13,604 nucleotides of DNA from Gammaproteobacteria bacterium (GCA_027076245.1 JALTKC010000392.1:1-13604), one strand, 5' to 3'; shown: positions 6,083 to 13,416, numbered from the stretch's first letter. Numbers and translations are program-made. The notes: generated from the letters alone by a model not told the origin.

Positions 6083-7437
6083 CAGCCGTTGTCCAGGCGG
6101 ATTTCAACATAGGCCTCATCGCGGATACGGCGATAAAAGGCTTCTTTCTGTTCAGCAATTTTACGCTGAGTAAGAATTTCGCGGGCTTTGTCCTTGAGCA
6201 TTTCGTCGGCATCATCATGGGTGCGCCGGCCCAGTACTTCAATAATATGGTAGCCGAAATTAGTGCGGATAACGTCGCTGATTTCACCTGGTTCCAGTTG
6301 ATTCAGGGCAGCTTCAAATTCAGGTACCATGGTGCCTTCCTTAAACCAGCCCAGATCACCGCCTTTGGCGGCAGAGGAAGTATCCTCAGAATAGGCCTTG
6401 GCCATAGTGGCAAAGTCTTCACCATTGATGATCCGGTTGCGGATCTGTTTCAGGCGTTCTATAACCTGTTCATTGTCATCAATAATACTGGGTTTAATCA
6501 GGATATGCCGGGCATGAGTCTGAGTAATGACATGGGAACGGCCGCCTTTCGCATCCACCAGCTGGATAATATGAAAACCGCTGGGGCTGCGGATGGGATT
6601 AGAAATTTCACCTTTTTTCATTTTACTGACAACTTCCGTAAAAATAGAGGGCAGTTCGCCGGCTTTACGCCAGCCCAGGTCACCGCCGTCCAGGGCATTC
6701 TGGCCATCGGATGTAGATAAGGCCATTTCAGAAAAGTCTTTGCCGGCACGCAGTTCCTTAACCACTTTTTCGGCTTTCTTTTCAGCCTGCTGAATAACTT
6801 CCGGTGATGCGCCTTCCGGGGTAGCAATCAGAATATGTTTAAGGTGATAGGCCTGTTCCAGGCCGCCCTGCTTGTCAATATTAAACAGAAAGTTTTCAAT
6901 TTCCTGATCACTGACGGTCACCTTATTGATAACATTACGCTGCAGCAGGCGTTTTAAAATGATTTGTTTTTTAATCTCATCCTGAAAACGTCTGAAGTCG
7001 ATGCCCTGAGCGGCCAGCTGTTCGCGGAATTCACTGATGGACATATTATTTTGCGCCGCAATACGGGTAATGGCACGGTTTAAGGTGGTATCATCCACTT
7101 TAATGCCGGTACGACGTGCCAGATCAAGCTGAATGCGATCGAGGATCATGCGATCCAGAACCTGTTTGCCCAGCACATTAGCAGGCGGCAGTTTAGCGCC
7201 TTTTTTCTTCAGGTTCCTGACAACATCGCGGAATTCATGTTTCAGCTCAAGCTGAGTAATGACATCATCATTCACAATCGCCACTATATTATCCAGTGGT
7301 ACAATTTCTTCTGCTAAAGCGGGCATAATACTCAGGCAGAATAATAGCAGGCTTAGTAAACTGAGCAGACGCTCTTTTTTTATATGGATTGTTTTTATAT
7401 GGATTGTTTTTATATGGGGTATTTCTGTAAATAACAT
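6082..7437 (-). CDS. surA: Periplasmic chaperone / peptidyl-prolyl isomerase SurA
   Basis: SurA escorts outer-membrane proteins, LptD among them, through the periplasm. The 451 residues contain a signal sequence (hydrophobic about 24-38, cleavage after ALA42), the N-terminal chaperone domain (DNIVAIVNDDVITQLEL onward), parvulin domain 1 (about 197-300, AYHLKHILIATPEG...SGFHIIQLVD), parvulin domain 2 (about 305-405, THARHILIKPS...FGYHIIEVLG) and a short C-terminal helix. The n-region before the signal core is long (about 22 residues) and carries a repeated HIKTI motif encoded by a 15-bp tandem repeat. The ATG has AGGA about 8 nt upstream, within the 26-nt gap after lptD. The E. coli protein is 428 residues; the extra length is mostly the N-terminal extension. 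Confidence 0.96.
   Translation of the reverse strand: MLFTEIPHIKTIHIKTIHIKKERLLSLLSLLLFCLSIMPALAEEIVPLDNIVAIVNDDVITQLELKHEFRDVVRNLKKKGAKLPPANVLGKQVLDRMILDRIQLDLARRTGIKVDDTTLNRAITRIAAQNNMSISEFREQLAAQGIDFRRFQDEIKKQIILKRLLQRNVINKVTVSDQEIENFLFNIDKQGGLEQAYHLKHILIATPEGASPEVIQQAEKKAEKVVKELRAGKDFSEMALSTSDGQNALDGGDLGWRKAGELPSIFTEVVSKMKKGEISNPIRSPSGFHIIQLVDAKGGRSHVITQTHARHILIKPSIIDDNEQVIERLKQIRNRIINGEDFATMAKAYSEDTSSAAKGGDLGWFKEGTMVPEFEAALNQLEPGEISDVIRTNFGYHIIEVLGRRTHDDADEMLKDKAREILTQRKIAEQKEAFYRRIRDEAYVEIRLDNG
7376..7417 (-). repeat. 15-bp tandem repeat inside the surA signal region
   Basis: Nearly three copies of a 15-bp unit (plus-strand gtttttatatggatt at 7391 and 7406, with a preceding copy from 7376). 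Read on the minus strand they encode repeated His-Ile-Lys-Thr-Ile, lengthening the positively charged part before the SurA signal core. The period is a multiple of three, so copy number can change without breaking the frame. Confidence 0.85.
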
Positions 7438-7454
7438 TAATTTATCCTATTGAT

Positions 7455-7481
7455 TCCAGTCAACTAATTGCTCCAGTCAAC
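7455..7481 (-). repeat. 17-bp duplication across the lptD stop codon
   Basis: The 10-mer tccagtcaac (plus strand) occurs at 7455-7464 and 7472-7481. The right copy encodes the last Val-Asp-Trp of LptD; the left copy starts at the stop codon and fills most of the 26-nt gap before surA. It resembles the copied gene end at 2107-2174. Confidence 0.7.
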
Positions 7482-10361
7482 AAAGCCGGGAATATCATCA
7501 ACCAGATTACCGCCGCCGCTGCCAATAGACTGACCAACCGTGCCCAGCCCTTTAAACTGAATCTGCATCATGACATAGTTATTGGAATCGGCGAAGTAGT
7601 TGCTTTGATCCTGTCCGACGATCAGACGCAGGGCATAACAGCAGCTGTCGTATTCAACTCCGACTTTGGCATCCAGGGTGTAGCTGTCACGGGCATTGTC
7701 TTTATTAATAACTCTTGTACCTGTACTATCTGTATCGTATTTGGCCAGGTTGTCGTATAAGGAATAATACCAGTGTGCCAGGGCACGCCATTGAGGTGCT
7801 ACTTTCCAGTAAGCCGAGGCTTCAATCTGTTCATAGCTTCCGGCACGATAGGAATAATCCAGGTTAGCAATATGATAACGGTCTGACTTGTACTGCAGGC
7901 GGTAACGGCTCTCCTCGGTACGACCGCTGTTATTGGGATCATAAAGCAATGAATAGGAGGTATACCAGTTGCGGGCAAAGCGGCTGGTGATCTCCGTGGC
8001 AATGGCAGAGCTTGAATTGGTGTCTTTGTTATCCTGCAAATCGGTTCTGGCGGGATCACCATTTTGATCATAATAAAGACTGACATTTCTGTCTTCAAAA
8101 TAATAAATCTGACCAATAGAGGCTGTTAAACGTTCCGTACCAGTATCACTATCCATCAGACGACTGGTGACAGCAGCGGTAAGCTGATTGGCATCCCCTA
8201 ATCGGTCAAAACCGGTAAAACGGTTCTCTCTGAATAACTGATTAAAACTGAATGTGGAGAGTGAGGTATCAAAAATTGGAATATCACTTTGATCCCTTTC
8301 TGGCACATATAAATAATACAGGCGGGGTTCCAGAGTTTGCTGCATGGGTAGATTAAACAGGGTTAAGTCCCGGTCAAAGTACAGACCACTGTCCAGACTG
8401 ACAATGGGAGCCACCCGTGAAGGACTGCTGTCATTGAGCAAGGATTGTGTTCGGTCACTCACTGAGCCGAAATATTTTGCGTCCCGGTCTTCATTATCCA
8501 GTTTATAAGTCACCATATCCAGGCTGACCTTAGGGGTAATAAAACTATAGGAATTTCTATACGGCAGACTGATATTAGGGCTTAGATGAAAACGGCTGCC
8601 TTCTACCCGTTCAATATCGGAATCATTATCATAAGGGTCTTCCCAGTTGGCAGCAAAGGTAACAAATTCAGAATCAAAACCAGCTCTTAAATCAACACCA
8701 TAGGTCGTATAATCATCATTGGCAGATAAAGTAAGCTGGGGCAGACGACTATAAGTATGACCGCTGGTACGTAATTCCTGATAACCCTGTGCTCTGGCCA
8801 TAAAATTAAAAACATCGCCGTTATAACGAACCAGCCCTTCACGCAGCAGATGGGTTACGCTTTTATCTCTGAGGTTATTGCCAAAATCTTCAAGATAGTA
8901 ACGGTCAGTCACATAGTTATAATCCACATTGGCAGACCAGCCATTACCCCAGTTACCGCGCTGCTGCAGGCTGAAGGCGCCGCGGTTTTTGGAGATGTCT
9001 TTGGGTATTTGCTTACCGTTAGTGACAGTGCTGGTGTTATTCAATTCTCTCTGGGAGACTTCTGATACATCACGCCGCTTGTCATAATCACTGTCATTTA
9101 ACCACTCGGCATATACTTCACCGGAATGGTTTTCGCTTAAATAGCGGTATTGACCGCCCAGCATTAAACCTCGATCCGATAACAGCCGGGGCGTCACTGT
9201 CGCATCCTGATCCGGGGCAATATTAAAATAATAGGGTGTGGCCACTTCAAAACCATTGCGGTCAGAATTGCCAATGGTCGGCATCAGGAAACCGCTCTGA
9301 CGTTCATTATTGAGTGGGAAACGGATATAAGGCGTATAAGCCACTGGTACGCCCTTAAAACGCATAACCGCATGAGTCCCTTCACCATAACCTTCTTCGG
9401 TATGCAGTTCCAGATCACTGGCGCTTAATTCCCAGTCAGGATCGCTGCTTGGACAGGTGGTATAGGTTGGGTTATCCAGATTAATGTTTCCGGGCTTAAA
9501 GCGGATATTACTGGCGACACCGCGGGCAGGGCGGGATGGCAACTCATAGCTGGCATTGTCCAGGCGGCCTTTGCGTTCATCACTCTGATAGCGGGCAGTA
9601 TCGCCTTTTAAAATAATTCCTGGTTCGCTGATAACGACATTGCCTTTGGCATCAAAAATCTGGGTGGTTTTATTATAACTGGCCTCATCAGAGGTTAACT
9701 TCTGGATATTTTTGGTAATTACGACATTACCGCTGAAGTCAATCTGATTAGAATCCGGTGAGACCGCCTCATCGGCTTCAATATTGGTGCTTTCATCGGC
9801 CTGAGCCTGCATGGCCTTGCGATCAATTTCGGCCATGGGTTGAACGGCACAGCTTGACCAGGTATCAACTTCACCAGGAGCCCGGGGTTTATAAATCGGC
9901 TGAATAACAGCAATACCGCCACTGGGACCCACATTAGGATCGGAAAAGTCTGGTTCAGGAAACTTTGGTTTCTGAACTATTTCAGCCTGCTGGGGTACGG
10001 GTAAAGGTATATTGGCACCACTGACACGGGGAGCCAGCTGACCATCGGCAGCGGCACAGTTCCACTGGCCATTAGCCATAGTCTGACACTGCCAGCCATT
10101 GGCCTGGTAGTTTTCAGCCAGAGCATATTGAGAGGCCATGAGTACCGATAGAGCCAGCAAAGGCGTTTTTGCAGTAATGCCGGCTGGAAACCGACCTGAA
10201 ATTTTACCTGAAAACATTCCACGAATAATTGAGCTGAGCGGCCTGTTGTCTGAGCCGTTACCTGAATTGAGCAATATCCTGTCCGCCTGATTGCCAGCAT
10301 CGGAGTGCTGTTCTAAGTGTGGTTCTAAGTGTGTAAGTCCGGATGCTTCCAGTTTATCCAT
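7464..10361 (-). CDS. lptD: LPS-assembly outer-membrane protein LptD
   Basis: LptD is the outer-membrane barrel that, with the lipoprotein LptE, inserts lipopolysaccharide into the outer leaflet. A hydrophobic signal core at 65-82 (ending ALA|EN) is followed by a linker with Cys92 and Cys102, an LptA-like jellyroll (about 200-310, with repeated FDAKGNVVISEPG-type strands), then the barrel with conserved NNERQSGFLMPTIG and VATPYYFNIAPDQDATVTPR. Cysteines in TTCPSSDP and the adjacent pair Cys907-Cys908 (DSCCY) fit the interdomain disulfides known in E. coli. At 965 residues it is longer than the E. coli protein (784). From the first ATG the signal would be 82 residues; Met49 (codon at 10215-10217) gives a normal 34-residue signal and may be the true start, though neither ATG has a good ribosome binding site. 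First gene of the lptD-surA-pdxA-rsmA operon. Confidence 0.96.
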   Translation of the reverse strand: MDKLEASGLTHLEPHLEQHSDAGNQADRILLNSGNGSDNRPLSSIIRGMFSGKISGRFPAGITAKTPLLALSVLMASQYALAENYQANGWQCQTMANGQWNCAAADGQLAPRVSGANIPLPVPQQAEIVQKPKFPEPDFSDPNVGPSGGIAVIQPIYKPRAPGEVDTWSSCAVQPMAEIDRKAMQAQADESTNIEADEAVSPDSNQIDFSGNVVITKNIQKLTSDEASYNKTTQIFDAKGNVVISEPGIILKGDTARYQSDERKGRLDNASYELPSRPARGVASNIRFKPGNINLDNPTYTTCPSSDPDWELSASDLELHTEEGYGEGTHAVMRFKGVPVAYTPYIRFPLNNERQSGFLMPTIGNSDRNGFEVATPYYFNIAPDQDATVTPRLLSDRGLMLGGQYRYLSENHSGEVYAEWLNDSDYDKRRDVSEVSQRELNNTSTVTNGKQIPKDISKNRGAFSLQQRGNWGNGWSANVDYNYVTDRYYLEDFGNNLRDKSVTHLLREGLVRYNGDVFNFMARAQGYQELRTSGHTYSRLPQLTLSANDDYTTYGVDLRAGFDSEFVTFAANWEDPYDNDSDIERVEGSRFHLSPNISLPYRNSYSFITPKVSLDMVTYKLDNEDRDAKYFGSVSDRTQSLLNDSSPSRVAPIVSLDSGLYFDRDLTLFNLPMQQTLEPRLYYLYVPERDQSDIPIFDTSLSTFSFNQLFRENRFTGFDRLGDANQLTAAVTSRLMDSDTGTERLTASIGQIYYFEDRNVSLYYDQNGDPARTDLQDNKDTNSSSAIATEITSRFARNWYTSYSLLYDPNNSGRTEESRYRLQYKSDRYHIANLDYSYRAGSYEQIEASAYWKVAPQWRALAHWYYSLYDNLAKYDTDSTGTRVINKDNARDSYTLDAKVGVEYDSCCYALRLIVGQDQSNYFADSNNYVMMQIQFKGLGTVGQSIGSGGGNLVDDIPGFVDWSN
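10310..10333 (-). repeat. 12-bp tandem duplication in the lptD 5' end
   Basis: Two identical copies of gttctaagtgtg (10310-10321 and 10322-10333) give the in-frame His-Leu-Glu-Pro-His-Leu-Glu-Gln segment near residues 11-18 of the first-ATG reading. It lies in the stretch upstream of Met49 whose coding status is doubtful. Confidence 0.8.
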
Positions 10362-10415
10362 TTTTTGTTATATCGTTTTATAATTATGACGAGTGTTAAG
10401 CTATTTAAAAGCGCC

Positions 10416-10445
10416 ATTTTAGCATTGATAGCCAGAGTCTGTCGA
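10416..10445 (-). promoter_or_regulatory. Sigma-70-type promoter for the lptD operon
   Basis: Minus strand: -35 TCGACA (10440-10445, 5 of 6 consensus positions), 18-bp spacer, -10 TAAAAT (10416-10421, 5 of 6). Predicted start near 10409, leaving a leader of about 48 nt. I saw no sigma-E-like element (GGAACTT with TCTGA), although lptD is sigma-E controlled in E. coli. Confidence 0.55.
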
Positions 10446-10472
10446 ACGGATTTTAACCTAAATAAATCCGTT
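10445..10472 (-). promoter_or_regulatory. 9-bp palindrome abutting the lptD -35 box
   Basis: Perfect inverted repeat AACGGATTT (10445-10453) and AAATCCGTT (10464-10472) with a 10-bp centre; the half-sites are about two helical turns apart. It is centred near -50 relative to the predicted lptD start and touches the -35 box, as expected for a dimeric regulator's operator. It also lies about 30 bp after the guaD stop, so it could act as an RNA hairpin there, but no T-run follows. Confidence 0.45.
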
Positions 10473-10503
10473 GAACTGTCTGTTGAATTGAGTGTTATTC
10501 TGC

Positions 10504-10992
10504 TTAATAGGGTTTTTTAAATTCAGACAGCTCCCAGTTCTTAAAAACATTCAGGGCTTTTGCCAGTACTTCCGGCTCATTAATACGGGCCAGGGTGATA
10601 TTTTTCTGTTCGTCGGGCAGTCGGAGCTCCCTGAAGATAAAGGCATCATCAAAGCCGATTCTGCTGGCATCCTCATAGGTATTGGCATAGTAAACCCGAT
10701 CGATATGGGCCCAGTAAATGGCTGACAGGCACATGGGGCAGGGCTGGCTGCTGGCGTACAGGGTACAGCCGCTGAGGACATAGTGATCAATATTACGGCA
10801 GGCATTACGAATGGCTTCTACCTCGGCATGAGCGGTGGGATCATTATGGTTGGTCACCTGATTACTGCCGCGGCCGATGATCTGCCTGTCTTTTACAATT
10901 ACCGCTCCAAAAGGGCCGCCGCAATGTTCAATGGAAGTCTGGGCCAGTTCAATGGCAGCTGTCATAAATTGTTGATGTAATGAGGTATTCAT
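10504..10992 (-). CDS. guaD: Guanine deaminase (GuaD type, CDA fold)
   Basis: Converts guanine to xanthine in purine salvage. The 162 residues follow the Bacillus GuaD pattern from end to end: GGPFGAVIVKD (25-35), NDPTAHAEVEAIRNAC (50-65) with zinc ligand His55 and catalytic Glu57, SSQPCPMCLSAIYWA (81-95) with zinc ligands Cys85 and Cys88, GFDDAFIF, and a C-terminal ending in Tyr (FKKPY) like the domain-swapped tail of GuaD. The last two points favour guanine deaminase over the related tRNA-adenosine deaminase TadA. It stands 142 nt upstream of lptD, same strand, with its own promoter; no other purine catabolism gene is nearby. Confidence 0.85.
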   Translation of the reverse strand: MNTSLHQQFMTAAIELAQTSIEHCGGPFGAVIVKDRQIIGRGSNQVTNHNDPTAHAEVEAIRNACRNIDHYVLSGCTLYASSQPCPMCLSAIYWAHIDRVYYANTYEDASRIGFDDAFIFRELRLPDEQKNITLARINEPEVLAKALNVFKNWELSEFKKPY

Positions 10993-11044
10993 ACTGTTTA
11001 AAAGGTGCCTGTCGGCGGTTCTGTCTTGATCTGAATCATTTTAA

Positions 11045-11073
11045 ATTATTATCGTTGTCTGCTATTATGTCAG
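11045..11073 (-). promoter_or_regulatory. Sigma-70-type promoter for guaD
   Basis: Minus strand: -35 CTGACA (11068-11073, 5 of 6), 17-bp spacer, -10 AATAAT (11045-11050, 5 of 6). It lies in the 159-bp gap shared with the divergent sigma-54 activator gene. I find no comparably clear promoter for that gene. Confidence 0.55.
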
Positions 11074-11151
11074 CACTGAAAATTTTGTAAACTCGATTCT
11101 TTTTTAACCTTCTTTTAACTTTAGTCTTTTTTAATAAATACGGAAACAGCC

Positions 11152-12138
11152 ATGATCAATTCCAGGCAGTGTAGCAATGAGCATACTGATAAGCAGCCAT
11201 CAGCGCTGATAGGTGATTCGCCTGAACTGACTCGTGTGGTATGGGCGGCCAGAATAACGGCGGCTTCTGATGTAACGGTGTTAATTCAGGGGGAAAGCGG
11301 CAGCGGTAAGGAGCTGTTTGCCCGTGCTATTCATAACGACAGTCAGAGAAAAGATCAGCCCATGGTGACCGTTAACTGTGCCGCCATTCCGGAAAATCTG
11401 GCCGAATCCATGTTGTTCGGACATATTAAAGGGGCTTTTACCAGTGCCATTGCCGATCAGCAGGGCTATGTGCAATCTGCACATAAGGGTACCCTGTTTC
11501 TGGATGAGGTGGGAGAACTGTCTTTGCCGGTTCAGGCCAAGCTGTTACGTTTTCTGGAGTCCTCGGAATGTGAAAAAGTAGGCTCTACTGTTACTGAAAA
11601 AGTTGATGTCCGGGTTATTGCGGCCACCAACCGTGATTTGCGTGCAGAAATTAAAAAAGGCAATTTCCGGGAAGATCTGTTTTATCGCCTGCATGTTATC
11701 CCGCTGGAAATCCCGCCCCTGCGTGAGCGTATCAGTGATTTAAAAGCCTTGCTGGAACATTTTACTCAGACACTGGCAGAGCAATATCAGGTCGCTGCAC
11801 CTAATTACAGTAAAGCGGCGATAAAAGTTCTGAAAGAATACCACTGGCCGGGTAATGTCCGGGAACTGCGCAATCTGTGTGAACGCATGACCATACTGCT
11901 GGCTGGCCAGACGGTTAATGCAGATAACCTTCCTGTTGAAATTAAAACGGCCAGACAGGGTGGCAAAAATACTCTGGTTTCCTTACCGGAAAATGGCCTG
12001 TCTCTGGAACAACTGGAAATTGAACTGATCCGTCAGGCTCTGGAAAAAACCTCAGGCAACCGTACCCGCGCGGCCCGTTTACTGGGATTGACCCGGGATA
12101 CCCTTTTATACCGCCTGAAAAAATATTCCCTGACCTGA
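11152..12138 (+). CDS. Sigma-54-dependent activator (AAA+ plus Fis HTH), no sensory domain
   Basis: This is a bacterial enhancer-binding protein that uses ATP to remodel sigma-54 RNA polymerase. Visible parts: Walker A GESGSGKE (47-54), FGHIKGAFTSA (89-99), Walker B GTLFLDEVGEL (113-123), VRVIAATNRDL (153-163), the arginine-rich FREDLFYRLHVIPLEIPPLRER (172-193), HWPGNVRELRNL (231-242) and a Fis-type helix-turn-helix (about 285-326, NRTRAARLLGLTRDTLLYRLKKY). Only about 20 residues precede the AAA+ domain, so there is no receiver, GAF or PAS domain; it resembles PspF-type activators controlled in trans. The sigma-54 contact loop reads GAFTSA rather than GAFTGA. CGGA about 9 nt before the ATG is a modest ribosome binding site. 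It stands alone between oppositely oriented genes, so its targets are not evident. Confidence 0.92.
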   Translation: MINSRQCSNEHTDKQPSALIGDSPELTRVVWAARITAASDVTVLIQGESGSGKELFARAIHNDSQRKDQPMVTVNCAAIPENLAESMLFGHIKGAFTSAIADQQGYVQSAHKGTLFLDEVGELSLPVQAKLLRFLESSECEKVGSTVTEKVDVRVIAATNRDLRAEIKKGNFREDLFYRLHVIPLEIPPLRERISDLKALLEHFTQTLAEQYQVAAPNYSKAAIKVLKEYHWPGNVRELRNLCERMTILLAGQTVNADNLPVEIKTARQGGKNTLVSLPENGLSLEQLEIELIRQALEKTSGNRTRAARLLGLTRDTLLYRLKKYSLT

Positions 12139-12155
12139 CTCAATCACTCCTGAGA

Positions 12156-12177
12156 GCGCGGGCATCCCTGCCCGTGT
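12156..12177 (+). terminator. Hairpin after the sigma-54 activator gene
   Basis: CGGGCA (12159-12164) pairs with TGCCCG (12169-12174) around TCCC, extended outward by three pairs including two G.U on the plus strand. It starts 18 nt after the stop codon. No T-run follows, so it is at best a weak or Rho-assisted terminator. Confidence 0.35.
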
Positions 12178-12267
12178 AACTAACCTTAGCCTTAGACAAG
12201 TTTTATAATACCGGCAAGATGCTCAATCTGTCAGGTTAAATCATTACTCATTCGGTATTTTATTTTT

Positions 12268-12708
12268 TCAGCCTAAGACAAAACAGTCTGTACCGGCCTT
12301 AAAGCCCAGTTCTTTACAGGCCGCCGCAATCATTTCCTGCTGGTAATCACAGTGTACGACGGTTTTAAAACAGCCGTATTCTTCCGCCAGTTTGCTGGCG
12401 TACTTTAATAATTCTCTTGCTATATCATCATCATTGTCCTTGCAGATCACATCGGTAATTAGTGCACTGCTGCTGCCTTCATGACTCATCTGTACAATAA
12501 TGACTAAAGTCAGTGTCCCGATCAGTCCCTGTTCTGAACTGGCTACAATCTGAAAGTAATTACTGTCTTCAAGAATGGACTGGTATATGGTATTGGCATC
12601 ATGGCCCTGCAGTGCCTGACCATTATCGGCTTCAGGACTGTTGAGTAAAGTCAGGAGTGATTCGAGATCATCACTGTTTGCCTTTCTTACAATAATATTT
12701 TCAGCCAT
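12268..12708 (-). CDS. GNAT-fold acetyltransferase-like protein, degenerate motif A
   Basis: The 146 residues follow the GNAT layout: IIVRKANSDDLESLLTLL start (5-22), FQIVASSEQGLIGTLTLVI strands (52-70), ALITDVICKD strand (82-91), helix ARELLKYASKLAEEYGC (97-113), VVHCD strand (117-121) and a C-terminal CKELGFKAG (131-139). The substrate is unknown. In active GNATs a Gly-rich turn (Q/RxxGxG/A) follows the fourth strand and binds the CoA pyrophosphate; here that position is NDDDIA (92-97), acidic and without glycine. Activity is therefore doubtful. It begins 6 nt after lipB and is probably co-transcribed, in the place where lipA often lies. Confidence 0.75.
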   Translation of the reverse strand: MAENIIVRKANSDDLESLLTLLNSPEADNGQALQGHDANTIYQSILEDSNYFQIVASSEQGLIGTLTLVIIVQMSHEGSSSALITDVICKDNDDDIARELLKYASKLAEEYGCFKTVVHCDYQQEMIAAACKELGFKAGTDCFVLG

Positions 12709-12714
12709 AAAATT

Positions 12715-13404
12715 TCAGAATCCTTCTTTCCAGACCAGTGTCTTTTCAGGTGCGCTCTTACCGGGTATGCTATGGCCGAGGTGTCTGGCCAGGTGGAAAG
12801 TCAGTTGTTGTTGCACCAGTTGAGGGTTTACCTTTTCAATATAGTCACAAAGCTGAACGACTTCAAGATTTTTATAACCGCAGGGATTGATCTGTTTGAA
12901 GGGTCTTAAATCCATATTCAGGTTAAGACTCAGGCCATGAAAACTGCAGCCTTTTTTAATGCGCAGACCCAGTGCTGCGATTTTGGCCTCGTTGATATAA
13001 ACACCGGGCGCCTCCCTGCGGGCGCAGGCCTGCAGGCCATATTCAGCCAGGGTATCAATAATGCTCTGTTCAATCTGACTGACCAGATGACGTACCCCCA
13101 TACCCCGGCGTTTAATATCAAGCAGCAGGTAAGCAATTAACTGGCCGGGGCCGTGATAGGTTACCTGACCGCCGCGGTCAATGGGAATAACCGGAATGTC
13201 TGAAGAAGACAGAATATGTTCCTGCTTACCGTTACGGCCCAGGGTAAATACCGGTGGATGTTCCAGCAGCCAGATTTCATCCGGGGTATCGGCATTGCGC
13301 TGCTCCGTAAAATCCAGCATGGCCTGCCAGATGGGCTCATAAGCCTGCAGTCCCAGGGTGCGGACTATTAGAGTACCGGGTTTTGAAATGTGCGCTTTAG
13401 ACAA
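12715..13404 (-). CDS. lipB: Octanoyl-[acyl-carrier-protein]:protein octanoyltransferase LipB
   Basis: LipB moves octanoyl groups from acyl-carrier protein to the lipoyl domains of 2-oxoacid dehydrogenases and GcvH; LipA then adds sulfur. The 229 residues carry DEIWLLEHPPVFTLGRNGK (42-60), RGGQVTYHGPGQL (77-89), catalytic Lys141 (AKIAALGLRI), HGLSLNLNMDL (156-166) and catalytic Cys175 (INPCGY). The start is TTG at 13402-13404, only 3 nt after the ybeD stop and without a Shine-Dalgarno. No ATG lies between it and the conserved TLIVRTLGLQAYEPIWQAM segment, so TTG is the best start. lipA is not next to it. Confidence 0.96.
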   Translation of the reverse strand: MSKAHISKPGTLIVRTLGLQAYEPIWQAMLDFTEQRNADTPDEIWLLEHPPVFTLGRNGKQEHILSSSDIPVIPIDRGGQVTYHGPGQLIAYLLLDIKRRGMGVRHLVSQIEQSIIDTLAEYGLQACARREAPGVYINEAKIAALGLRIKKGCSFHGLSLNLNMDLRPFKQINPCGYKNLEVVQLCDYIEKVNPQLVQQQLTFHLARHLGHSIPGKSAPEKTLVWKEGF

Positions 13405-13416
13405 AAATTAAAGCGC
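13392..13416 (-). promoter_or_regulatory. Hairpin enclosing the ybeD stop and lipB start
   Basis: A perfect 8-bp inverted repeat, plus-strand gcgcttta (13392-13399) and taaagcgc (13409-13416), with a 9-nt loop (13400-13408). In the minus-strand mRNA the lipB TTG start lies in the loop and the ybeD stop codon spans the loop-stem edge. It could make lipB translation depend on ribosomes finishing ybeD. Confidence 0.55.

Noticed and set aside
6055..6720. A 221-codon open frame antisense to surA
   Set aside because: It runs opposite clearly conserved SurA parvulin codons, with no recognisable protein features. Similar antisense frames over pdxA and lptD were dismissed for the same reason.
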